A stretch of 64,000 bases of DNA, taken from Gnetum montanum (taxonomy: Eukaryota; Streptophyta; Gnetopsida; Gnetales; Gnetaceae). Both the position numbers and the translations under genes were made by a program. The stretch covers positions 650,763-714,762 of the forward strand of contig MNCI01003547.1 of the NCBI GenBank assembly GCA_015680685.1. The letters run 5' to 3'. The notes under the pieces were generated by a model. The model saw only the letters and a list, made by a program, of their open reading frames with translations. It did no database searches and had not been told where the DNA came from. Shown here piece by piece: positions 23,695 to 34,521 of the stretch (positions are counted from its first letter, which is position 1; every line of letters begins with the position of its first letter).

Positions 23695-24286
23695 TGTTGC
23701 AAAGGTCGCAATTGAACAAAGTCCTCGAAAAATCGTCTGCTCATGCCTTGCTCACGCTCTCTTCTCGCTATAACCAGGTCCAAATTCGTGATATCGGTAA
23801 TCTATTTTGGGCATGAACCACTGGTTTATAAACAAAATACTCGAAACTAACTAATTATTTCTACCCGATCGACGCAAAACTTTCCTGAAATGTGGGTGTC
23901 AGTTTGACATAAAACACGAAGATCTGGGCATTAATGTCGTAGATATCGTGCGAATTACGATCCGAAATGACCCTAAACTAACACAATGCTTATCACCTCG
24001 TAATTCGACCGCATTAACTATGATTTGTGCAAAATGCAAATCCAACCATTTTGACACGCTAGACGCACCACGTTGCACCTCTCATCTCATTTCATACGCT
24101 AGCATCTGGGAAGCTTAGCTCGGCATTTCTTTTTACAAACTATGCATATTTGTAATGGTCCACTAAGACCTTAAACTAGAAACTTCTCTAACACGTAATT
24201 CTGACACAAAAACAAATAAAAATTTTATCATTTAATAGATTGGCGAAAAAATGATGTAACAACTTCCGTTTTTGGCAATTTTGCAG
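23695..24286 (+). other. Region between antisense gene and pol, ending in a 3' splice-site-like motif
   Basis: No ORF of note. In plus orientation it ends with a pyrimidine-rich TTTTTGGCAATTTTGCAG at 24269-24286. The pol frame is open from the next base (24287). In minus orientation it is the 5' flank of the antisense gene. The antisense promoter, if any, should be here. Confidence 0.45.
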
Positions 24287-27200
24287 GACCACTCGCAAAT
24301 GGACACAGCTTTATCCACACCCTTAGCCTCAACAGGGCCGCATGGGAAGATCATTAGACAGTACGATCACACGCTAGTAGGAACAAACCTTTCCCTTTAT
24401 GACGCAACCATAGAAACATTGGAAACATCCCCAGACTGACTAGAACATCTGGCCCGAACACTCGACCTAGAAGCTGGTGATGTAACCAAGGACCCTCTTA
24501 GCGAGGTTCCTATGGTTACGCACAAGGGTGAAAATAAAACTCTTAAGATTAGTTCCCTTCTAGACCAACAGATGTAAAGTGACATAACCCAAGTGCTCCA
24601 AAACAACACTACTGTATTCGCATGGTCATATGAAGACATGTCGAGTTTAAACCCGAGATTAATATAGCACAACATAATCTTAGACCCATGCATAAAACCA
24701 ATTAGACAGAAGACACGAAAGATTAAGCCGGAAATCGCGCTAGCAGTGCGTGATGAAATCACCAAGCTATATCATGCTGGTTTCATCCGTGCGGTTGATT
24801 ACTCAGATTGGGTGTCCAACATTATAGTTGTCTCTAAGAAAATAGGAGCCATATGCATTTGCATAAACTTCCGGGATCTGAACAAAGCTACAATTAAGGA
24901 CAACTTCCTGTTACCGAGTATCGACCAACTGATCGACACAACAGTCGGTCATGCACTCCTATCCTTTATGGATGGCTTTTCAGGCTATAATCAAATTCGT
25001 ATTAACCCATAGCACCAATTGACGACAACATTCATGACATCCTAGGGGACCTTCTGCTACACCATGATGCCTTTCGGGTTAAAAAACTCCAGAGCAACGT
25101 ATCAACGAGCCATGACATACATCTTTAGTGATTATCTCTTAGGGAGATTGAATGACTACGTAGATAACATAGTTGTCAAGTCTATAAAGTTAGAAGATCA
25201 TTCAGAAGACCTGGAGTTAGTCCGTAAACGATGTCTCCAACATGACTTATGGCTCAACCCAAAGAAATGTGTATTCGGGGTTAAAACCGGATGCATGTTG
25301 GGATTTGTGGTATTAGAGACTGGCATTCGAGTCAACCCCGACAAAGTTAAAGCCATCGTCGATTTAACGCCACCGACAAATCTCAAGAACTACATGGGTT
25401 ACAAGGTAGACTTCAGTTCATCAGGCGGTTCATTTCAAAGTTAATAGATAAATTACACCCCATGCAACATCTTTTGAAGAAGGGTGTCAATTTTGAATGG
25501 ACCAATGACTGCCAGCGTGCATTTGACAATTTAAAAAAAAAAACCTGCAACATTTACCAACGGTTTTCCTGCCACAAAGGGATCAGCCTTTCTATATTTA
25601 TCTAGCTAACCCAGACGTGTCTATAGCTGCGTTACTTTGCCAGAAAAGGAACGATGGGTCAGAAGCACCTATCTATTACCTCAGTCATGCTCTTTTTGAG
25701 TACAAAACAAGGTACAACGAAGTGGAGCATAACTGTTTGGCATTAGTTTTCACACTTAAAAAATGTAGGCATTCCCTTTTTCGTAGTCAGGTCAACATAA
25801 TTTGTAAAAGTAACATTCTGCAGGCTATCTCCAACAATTTGTATGAAAGTAGTAGGATAGCCCGTTGGAAAGCTATCACAGCTAAGTTTGATTTACATTA
25901 TGTTGGTCAATCATCCACCAAAGGCCAGGCCATAGTTGACTAATTAGCAATGTCACCGATTAACGATCAATCTACAATAGAGCTAGAATTTCTGGATGAA
26001 CATGTACATAGTTTAAGCCCTGTATCAATAGGCCTTGAAGCAGCATTATATTTCGATAGAGCTTCAACCACTAGAGGCAGCAGTGCCGCCATCGTTATTA
26101 TGCTTTCTCCTGAGGATGTGTGTCCATCGACTTATCTCCTGACCTTCCCTTGTACGAATAATGTGGCAGAGTATGAGGGGCTCCTCAGAGGATTGTTAAC
26201 GACTGGAGAGCTCAACGTTCAACACTTGGCAATCCGAGGCGATTCGATGCTGGTAATCAATCAAATCACAGGAGTCTACGCCTGCAAGGCTGTACACCTA
26301 TAGCCTTACTGCAATATGGCTAAAGATCTCCTGAAACAATTCGTGACAACCGATGCTCAACATGTGTCACGCAACGAAAACGTTGTCGCCGATGCACTAG
26401 CAACACTAGCACTAAACGTGCCACCACATTTGTTTTCCACTTGGCCCACTTTAATGATAGAATGTACAGAGCCTATCATTCAAGCGGCACAAATTTCTTC
26501 ATTAAACGTGGAAGGAACGTCAAAATGGTATGATAGCATTAAAACTTACCTTCTGCATGGCGAACCACCATACGAGCTAACACATGCGCAAAAAGATGCA
26601 GTGCGCAAATGTGCCAGGCAATACGTCATCCTTGGAGACAGTACTCTCTGTAGACACTCCTTCGATGGGGTATTTCTTACCTGCATTAATAGTGACCAAG
26701 CACAGCAAATAGTTAATGAAGTCCATGAAGGGCTATGCGGAGGACACGTAGCCCCGCAAGCAATGATCGCTAAGATCAGACACTTAGGGTACTATTTGTC
26801 ATACATGGAAAAAGACTACCTTGCCAAGGTTAAGACGTGTGACACATGCCAGTGTTACGCAAATCTAATACACATGTCACCAACTGAGTTACACACTACC
26901 CAAATCACTTGGCCATTCCAACGATGGGGACTGAACATCATAGGTCCCATCTCGCCTAAATCTTCCGCAGGTCATGGCTTCATTATCACCGCCACTCTGT
27001 ATTTTACAAAGTGGGTTGAGGCTATCCCCCTATGAAAGATTACATCTCGACAGGTTTGCCATTTTATCTTGGACAATATTGTAACCAGATTTGGACTCCC
27101 TATGACTATTGTGACTAACAACGGACCATAATTTAGTAGCACAAAAACCAAATCTTTTTGCAATAATCTTATTATTAGGCAATCTTTTTCTTCACCTTAT

Positions 27201-27766
27201 TACCCGCAAGCAAATGATCAAGCAGAGTCAACAAATAAGGTGATCATCAATTTACTCAAGAAGATGCTCAATAGTAATAAGAAGTGGTGACATAAAAGAA
27301 TCCTCTATGTGATATGGGCATATCGTACGACGTGCAAAACAGCCACGGACAGGACGCCCTACAGCTTGGTCTACGAATCCGAAGCAGTGTTGCCTTTGGA
27401 ATTACAAGTTCCCTCATTGCGGATGGTCCTATCTATGGTTATAAATGAAGCTCAGCACAATGAGTCCAGAATCGTGGATTTAGATTCAGTGGAGGAGAAA
27501 CGCATCTAGACGCTCAACACCATCGAGAGATATCAAGACAAATAGAGATAGAAGCATCGGTACAACCTACATCAACGACCGATCGAGAAAGGAGACTTAG
27601 TTCTCAAGACCATTCGTAAACCAGTAGGCAAGTTCTCTGCAAACTAGGAAGGCCCTTTCTTGGTCATCGGCGCATACGGCAACGGAGCATTCAAATTGGC
27701 AGACACGGACGACAACGAATTACCAAATCCTGTGAATCATCTGTATGTAAAGCGGTATTACATCTG
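24287..27766 (+). pseudogene. Element D pol: RT, RNase H, second RNase H, integrase
   Basis: Frame 2 from 24287 to about 25530, shifting at an 11-A run (25531-25541) to frame 3 through TGA at 27766. RT: FMDGFSGYNQIR, MPFGLKNSRATYQ, and YVDNIVV in place of YVDD (catalytic Asp lost). First RNase H about 25560-25900 (SHALFEYKTRYNEVE). Second, archaeal-type-like RNase H about 26030-26420 (ALYFDRAST, NVAEYEGLLRGL, RGDSMLVINQITG, NENVVADALA), a Tat-lineage trait. Integrase: HHCC finger (HEGLCGGH…CDTCQ) at 26730-26860, core with WGLNIIGP and VTNNGP where Asp has become Asn, QANDQAEST keeping the Glu, and C-terminal chromatin-side part to 27766. About ten further stops. Copies RNA into DNA and inserts it; inactive here. 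Confidence 0.88.
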
Positions 27767-27784
27767 AACATTGACTCAACTCAA

Positions 27785-28165
27785 AATCAGGTAACAAACA
27801 TCTGCTATGATGTAAAACTGGCAAAGCTGTACACGTCTGCTATGATGTAAAACTGGTAGCTCTTGCACGCATCCGCCAATATGCTAAACTGGCAAAGTTT
27901 CCGACCGTCCGCCATGACATGAAACTGGCAAGGTAAGCACATGTCTGCTGAGACACTAAACCAGCACAGACTTGTCCCTGGGTCATGACACAAAACTAAC
28001 ACCCATAGTACGGTCTACTAAGACCATAAACTAGCCCTTCCACTGTTCGCTACGACGTAAAAATAGTAGATTCCAGCCTACCCAGACTTAAAACCAGGAC
28101 CATGGTCTACTGAGACTTAAAACCAGCAACAATGGTCAACCAAGATCTAAAACTGGAATCTGTCA
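27785..28165 (+). repeat. Degenerate tandem array after integrase, element D
   Basis: About nine irregular copies of units such as GTCTGCTATGATGTAAAACTGG and GTCTACTGAGACTTAAAACC, 40-60 bp apart. Same unit, opposite orientation, as 10300-10760 in element C. Confidence 0.75.
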
Positions 28166-29326
28166 ACAAGCCATCCATGAAGCAAGTGAATGTGATCATT
28201 CTCTCACTACATCTCTACCAAATGGAGCAGGTAAGGCGTTGGGACAGACACAACACCGCTACCCTACTGGCATTCTGCCGATTCCTCGGACATGCCGAAA
28301 GGTATACTACTGACCCCTCAGAGATGTTGCTATGACAGCCACTTCATAGTTGCACCTCCTAGCATCAATTTTGCTGCTTAGGGCCCCCAAAAAATCGTGA
28401 CCACCCATGGTCTCAACAACCTCCATCCATCGCTGTCACCAGATTCTGGCTTGGTAGATTCATCTAACATGTTCTTTGCATAGTCCTTCGAGCAAGATGA
28501 ATCTGGCTATCGACGGAAACTACAGGAACCGCGGCATCAACATTGGCACTCTTGCTGCTTGCTGCGGTCCCAGTCTCAAGGGCCTACACTCTCCCTGTCA
28601 TTTCGGACAGTGCTTGTTTCAACAACCTCCCTCCTTAGCGATCAAGACGTTTGTTTCTGGCTTTCTATTCTATGTTGTGTTTTGCAGGTTACTTGTTATG
28701 ACAGCGTTGATCGAGAATACTTTCATTGGAAGGTGAGGTGTCATGGCATTCGGAGGTGGCTACTCAGACTAGCCTGGTCACTTAGAAGTGCAAACCCTAC
28801 CTCTCCCGGGTACCTTACCTTGTTTTTCCCCCTTTCCTTATCCTGCCTTCTTCTCCGCTTGTACAGAACATGAGCATTAAGTTGATCCGTTTTCATTATC
28901 ATGCCCACAAACTGGCATAACACAGCTCACCTTGTGGCATGCAATCTGCATTTTCTCATCAAAAAAAAGGGGGGTTTGGCAAAATGGATGTAAACCAACT
29001 TGTCCAGGCCATGCAGGCGTAACACAACTCGCCCTTGCAAGCCCTTCATATGCAGTATAACGATGTAACTTTTCATAAACATATTAGCGAAAGGACGTAA
29101 TGACTTGTTCGGAGAAGCTTCATGTTCATGTGTTTGAGTCTTCCCCGAACCTACCATCTCTAACTCCTCTAAGATCCCTTCTATACCCTATGACCCTCCA
29201 TCCTCGCACTTCTAAGTTTGATAGAACAACATTTCAGCAGTCTTCGACAGATGATGTCGACGCTTTTGTCTTTCCGGTGTTTTGTATTCTTTGTCGACAT
29301 CTTTCGAGCAAGTCCTCTAAACGTCA
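28166..29326 (+). repeat. Element D 3' non-coding region
   Basis: Several short ORFs but none recognisable or conserved in C. An A/G-rich run (AAAAAAAAGGGGGG) sits at 28965-28977. The last 60 bp are similar to the corresponding part of C. The region is longer and less decayed than in C. Confidence 0.5.
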
Positions 29327-29341
29327 ATAAAGAGGGGCCAT
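29327..29341 (+). other. Polypurine tract of element D
   Basis: ATAAAGAGGGGCCAT directly before the LTR start TGAAACACC. Same motif in C. Confidence 0.75.
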
Positions 29342-30732
29342 TGAAACACCGTGAAAATTTCAAGGCCTCGACAGTTCAGCAAAAGGCTGGTGATTCAGAC
29401 AAAGGATCACAACAGGGCACGGTGCAACAAGTTCTTTTTCAGTCAAAGGTCTATTTAGCCATGTTGTGTGGCATAGCACAAGCAAATTCCAAAAGACAGA
29501 GCAAAGCGATGGATGCACGGCAGCAAAACTTCCAACTTTGCAAGTTATCTGTTTCGAAAATCCTAACTTTTGGCAAATTACGCTGTATTACGCTACATAG
29601 TGTAATATCGCATTATGCAACATAATGTCAGAAAACAGTACGCCGCAAACATCAGGGATGACAAATGTTCAAGGCTTCAATAAACACTTCGTTTTTCTTT
29701 ACAGATGCGCTATTTTATGACGGACTACGCTGTGAAGCGTAATCTGGCACAGTGCAGCGTGGTTCAAGCATGGACAATGGTGGCTTAATACAAGTAGCAA
29801 CAGTTTGTACGATGCAATACGCTCTCCAGTGTGTCATTACATAATCCCTGTTGCCAAATTCCTGGTTTACGACGCATTACGCTTTAGTGCGTAAGGCAGT
29901 GTGGCGTCATAAGCTTCAGCAACCACCACATCAAGTTAACGGCATTTTGTAGGTTTAGGACACGCATCATCTAAACCTAATTTTTCTCTTGATTTTAGCC
30001 TTATAAATATGCCAACCGAGAAAAAAGGGAGACAACAAGACGGCAGAAAAAGAAAGAGAGGGAGATTGACAGATTTTCTCTGCGAGCAATTTGTTCCTCC
30101 ATTGGCAATTATTGAAGACCTCTAGCACTGATTGACAAGAAAAATCGAAAGAGACCAGTGATAGCAAGAATATCGAAGGCAGTTGACGAGAACCTTTGTT
30201 CAGAAACAACCGATTCACAAACATTCTGCTTCGGGTTTGGCCTCTCTGTATCCAGATCTACTAGAACAAGGTAAATCAGTTTTTGCTTGTTTCATCTCTG
30301 TTTAGCTTTTCTTGTTATCAACATGCACTTCACTCAAATCGAAGTCCATTTGTAATCATTGTATCTAAATGTATCCTTTTTTGTGGATTGAATCCCGAAT
30401 CTTGGGATTCGATCACGTCCTAAAGCCGATCTATTGTCTCCTATTTATACTAATTCTACAAACCATTTCAATCAATTGCGTCTTCTCCTAATTATCCCCG
30501 AAAATTAACAACGTTACAATCTCCTTGAGAAGAACCGTAAAGAATCATTATTCTGTCATTCAAATCATAAAATTTTTACTGATCAAGTAAGTCCCTGTCT
30601 GATCGACAAGACCATCTAGGGCACCTCAGATTCATCTTTCTCCAACACGGCCCTTGCACGAATCCGGGGTTAGAACTATGTACGTGGACTTTCGTTTGGT
30701 ATTTCCAGCAACCGACGTTTTCCGTCGTTACA
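29342..30732 (+). repeat. 3' LTR of element D
   Basis: 1,391 bp, TGAAACACCG...GTTACA. TATA box CTTATAAATATGCC near 30000. Collinear with 13140-14527. Confidence 0.92.
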
Positions 30733-30737
30733 TTCAC

Positions 30738-31958
30738 GGCTCCCTTCAAAATCGTAAGCAAATACGTTTCAAGGATGGGCTCATGAAGTTCATTAAGGGT
30801 TGCACTCCATCGTTGAATGAACTTCTGCACAGGCTCTAGCGGTGCTTGTTTCACCTGTATCAGAGTGTCTAGTGTTGCTTCAGGCTTCAGGTTGTACTTA
30901 AACCTGGTAACAAACTGATATAACAGATCCTCAAGAGAGGATATAGAGTTACATGGAAGGGTTTGGTACCAGTCTAAGGCTACGCCCGTTAAGGACATAG
31001 CGAACACGTGCAAGATTGCGTGGGGCCAAGCTTGAAGCAATAGAGTTTCTGATTGAAATGTGACTAAATGAGCGTTCGGATCTCCCTTCCCATTGTACTT
31101 GGTTAATTGGGGCAATGTGATTCCCTTGGGTAAAGCTAACAGTGGCACTAACGAGTTAATTGGATCATCGTGGTAGAAGTCTAGTACTTTAACTACTTCA
31201 GTGTTGGCGATTTTGAGGTGCTTTACCCCTTTAGCTAACGCTTGTATCCATTGTTTTTCTTCTGCCCACTCTTGAGCAGTAGGTAGATTAGTTAGTTGGG
31301 GAGATTGTTGGGTTGTCATTTGTTGCTGTGGAGCAACATTTAGAGTTGTGGTTGCGAGGTGTGGCACGTTGAAGTGAGTGGGTTGTTGAACAAAGGGTAT
31401 GGTTCCTTGCCTAGCCACAAACTATGAAGTGACACCCTGGATGTGCGGAGTTGAAGTGATGAAAGGGGCCCCATGTGTTTGCACTGGCAGAATGTACCAA
31501 GTGGAGATGGACATGGGTAGTCTCTATCGGGATATCGGTGCTTGTGTACTCGTTAACACTTGGTGGGTAGTCATCTATCCCATGCGAGGGTGTAATGATG
31601 GGTTCACGTAGGCATGGGGACTGAGGGTGTGGTATGAATCCTCAGGTTCAGATTGTGCCTTGAAGGCATCTACATCATGTTGGTTTTGGGGCTCCTTAGT
31701 GGGTCGTCGTGTGTTTTGGCTCCTTGCCAAAAGGAGCTGAGAGATGAGTCGGTGGTGAGGCTCAGAAAGGGGGATGATGTCATATACAGAGGGGACGAAT
31801 TCATGACTTCCCATGTATATGCGGTTGAATTTTTGTTTTGCCTCATGTTCTGTGGTGTCAAGGGGAAGGTTGGCCTAAATCTTCACACAGATAAAGTTAT
31901 ATTGTTCCTGTGTGAGGATTACGAAGGTGCGTGCGTTAGAGTTTTGAGATGACTCCAT
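30738..31958 (-). pseudogene. Element C gag, N-terminal part
   Basis: ATG at 31958 (MESSQNSNART), a region equivalent to the first part of D gag (VYDIIPLSEPHHRLISQLLL; D: TFIPLTDQQKWIIDQML), a Pro/Thr/Gln-rich linker, then the Retrotrans_gag domain (YNGKGDPNAHL, ALDWYQTLP, FVTRFKYNLKP) up to ILKGAVN, where element D cuts it. The frame continues at 13134. Few stops, so C was still fairly intact when D landed. Confidence 0.82.
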
Positions 31959-32029
31959 GGTGATGTGTGATGGGGCAGTGTACGGGCTAGCTAACAGGTG
32001 TCAAGTGTGTTTCTGGCTAAGTGTGTAGT

Positions 32030-32270
32030 GTGTGCAGCGTGTGAACACTAAAAATTTTTCTTCTAAGTGTCTAGCGTGGAAACACTAAAAATTTTTCTAA
32101 GTGTCCAGCGTGTGAACACTAAAAATTTTTCTAAGTGTCCAACGTGTGAACATTGAAAATTTTTCTAAGTGTCCAGCGTGCAAACACTGAAAATTTTTCT
32201 AAGTGTCTAGCGTGTGAACACTGAAAATTTTTCTAAGTGTTGTTAGCGTATACAGCGTAAATAGGAGAAA
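32030..32270 (-). repeat. Tandem repeats of about 45 bp in the C leader
   Basis: Five or six copies of 'CTAAGTGTCCAGCGTGTGAA' plus 'CACTAAAAATTTTT', spaced about 45 bp. In element sense this is the untranslated leader between primer site and gag. Confidence 0.8.
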
Positions 32271-32424
32271 AAATTCTCTGTGTTCGAACAGCATATACAG
32301 CGTAAACAGGCAAAAATTTGGCTAAGTGTTGGAACAACATATAGGTAGCAGCGTATACACTGGGGTTACAACGTGCAGACAGAGATTGCAGCATATAGAC
32401 TGGTGAGCAGCTTATAGGTGCTAG

Positions 32425-32905
32425 CTGTGGTGTAGATCTGAAGGAACAGGACGCAGATTTGCAATGTCTAAGCATAGATCTGCAATCACAGGGTGCAAAT
32501 CTGAAGGAGCAGGGCATAGATCTGCAATGTCTGAGCATAGATCTGCAATCACGGAGGTTGGATCTGCAGTTGCAGTATGCAGATCTAAAATAATCGAGCC
32601 TAGATCTAGAAGAACAGGGTGCAGATCTACAGTAATGGTGCGTAGATATGGGATGGCAAGACGTAGATCTAGCAGAAAAATGCTATACTTGATGTACATC
32701 TATAGTCATAGGATGCAAATCTACAGTCACAGAGGGTAGATCTGGGAGAGAAAAAAAAGAAAAAAAAACACAGATCTGCAATGTTTGAGCGCAGATCTGT
32801 AGTCGCAGAGGGCAGATCTGCAGTCGCAAGGTGTAGATCTACAGCAATGGTGTGTAAATCTAGGATGAAGAGAAGTAGATCTAAGCATATCTATGCAGAT
32901 CTAAG
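32425..32905 (-). repeat. AGATCT-rich tandem array in the C leader
   Basis: About 20 copies of a degenerate 20-35-bp unit built on the palindrome AGATCT (e.g. GCAGATCTGCAATCACAGGG). Period variable. An A-rich interruption lies at 32750-32770. It ends just before the primer site. No equivalent in D. Confidence 0.8.
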
Positions 32906-32913
32906 TGAGAGCA

Positions 32914-32932
32914 GGCCCTCCTTCTAGCACCA
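32914..32932 (-). other. Primer-binding site of element C
   Basis: Minus strand TGGTGCTAGAAGGAGGGCC, five bases from the LTR end. Matches D with one difference. Confidence 0.65.
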
Positions 32933-32937
32933 TTTTC

Positions 32938-34521
32938 TGTACCATCCGAAATCATCGGTGTAAGGCTGAAATGAAACAAACACCGGATGATCCTCAGAAG
33001 AAATATAGAAGACCCTACCTTCGCTTGAGGGCAAGCTGGAATGGACGAAGGTAGAGTGCCTTGAATGGTCTACACGCGGATCAAACGAGGACTTCCCCAG
33101 CGTGCGCACTTTGCGATGCGTTGGGTTATATGTAAACGATGCACATTAAATGTAAACCGTAACGTAAACAGGCACAATAACGTGAATGTAAATGTAAACT
33201 GAAAACGAATAAAACTATAATAAATCGAGGTAGAATGTAAACTGTTTTATATTCAAAAAAATGATTACAGAGTGCACCAATTAGAACGCAGTTGTGGATT
33301 CATCACAAGGCAGTTGTTTATCCCCGATGGGTGATGATGGGTGCTAGAAGATGCAGGTTTTGGATTGCAGGGAAATGCGGCGTCCAAGTCTAATGCCCAG
33401 CGTACAGAGGTTGATGCCCAGATTTTTCCAAGTCTCATAGATTCTAGTTTCTTGTGTCTATTTGTAAAAATTGCCAACCCTGATCTAGTGAAAAATTGGG
33501 GTTTTTATAAGATCTTGGGCGTTAGATTCGGATCTGGAAGGAGATGAGTGTTTGTGAGGTGAGAAAAATTCAGATCGGGAGACAGGTGGTGCGTTGACCG
33601 AGTGCAAGATATGTTACAACTGTACAGCATGTAGCGTATGAGATTGGGCATCAACCTCAGCGTACAGTCTCAGCATCAACCTTAGTGTACAGGCTCAGCA
33701 TCAACCTCAGCGTATAGGCTCAGCGTACACCAAAATGTACCCAGCATACACACATGAAAATGCACCATTTCAAGGTCAAAACTTGATTTTCAAGTGCCTG
33801 TGATGATGCCCAACAATTACCCTACCTCTAGGAGTCAATTTCGGGTGAGAATCTTGCTCTTTGATGTCTGTTTTGGCCCGTTTTGGTGGTGTACGCTGGG
33901 TTGTACGCTGGTCAGCGTACACCAAAATGTACCCAGCATACACACATGTAAATGCATCATTTAGGGCACAAAACTTGATTTTCAGGTACCTGTGATGATG
34001 TCCAACAATTTCCCTACCTTCGAGAGTTGATTTCAGGTGAAAATCTTGCTCTTTGGTGCCTATTTTGGGCCATTTTTGGTGGTGTACGTTGGGCTGTATG
34101 CTGGTCAGCGTACACCAAAATGTACCCAGCGTACACACATGAACATGCATCATTTAGGGCCCAAAATTTGATTTTTAGAAGGCTGAGAGCTACTAGGGAC
34201 CTTGGAGAAAGTCTTGGAGGGTCCATACGCTCAATTCTGGCATGTTTTGGCTCATTTTTGCGACCCAAAAATTGCTATACGCTTGCCAGCGTACAACCCA
34301 GTGTCAACAGAGTATACTTGGTCAAACCCAAGTATTTTGAACCCAAAACATAAAATTCCTGATGCTGGATGCTAATGTAGTCACCTGTGGGTCCTGGGGA
34401 ACTCTTTCTTGTTCAATTAGATGCTGTTTTTGAGGCTTTCAAGCTTGGTCATGCTGGGGACCAACATGACTTAGCTCAATTTCTGTCTACAAGTGTTAGC
34501 CAAAATTTTTGTGGTGTTTCA
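32938..34521 (-). repeat. 5' LTR of element C
   Basis: 1,584 bp, collinear with 7737-9126 but with three copies of the 193-bp unit (GTACACCAAAATG starts at 33724, 33917 and 34110). The 194-bp length difference between the two LTRs equals one unit. Confidence 0.88.

Larger units (their letters stand above)
13140..30732 (+). mobile_element. Element D: Tat/Ogre-like Ty3/gypsy retrotransposon carrying an antisense spliced gene
   Basis: 17.6 kb. LTRs 13140-14527 and 29342-30732, duplication TTTAC/TTCAC, primer site 14534, gag-pro 14773-18492 (one frame), GGCC repeat array, antisense gene 23694-19573, splice-acceptor-like site at 24286, pol 24287-27766 with RT, RNase H, a second RNase H and integrase, a second repeat array, and a purine tract at 29327. 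The doubled RNase H and the intron-like separation of protease from RT are features known from the Tat/Ogre lineage. It is the innermost and best-preserved element, but gag, RT and integrase all carry inactivating changes. Confidence 0.9.
7737..34521 (-). mobile_element. Element C: Tat/Ogre-like retrotransposon, gag-pro only, minus strand, split by element D
   Basis: Minus-strand element with 5' LTR 34521-32938, primer site 32932-32914, repeat-rich leader, gag from ATG 31958, interruption by D, gag-pro rest 13134-11156, repeat arrays, purine tract next to 9127, and 3' LTR 9126-7737. Flanked by CATTG (7732-7736) and CAATG (34522-34526), a 5-bp duplication with one mismatch. RT, RNase H and integrase are absent. 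Its LTR start TGAAACACC, purine tract AAAGAGGGGCCA and primer motif are shared with D, so the two are relatives. Confidence 0.88.

Noticed and set aside
32425-32905. CRISPR-like array
   Set aside because: Units are variable in length and sequence, built on a palindrome, without unique spacers, and lie in a plant retroelement leader.
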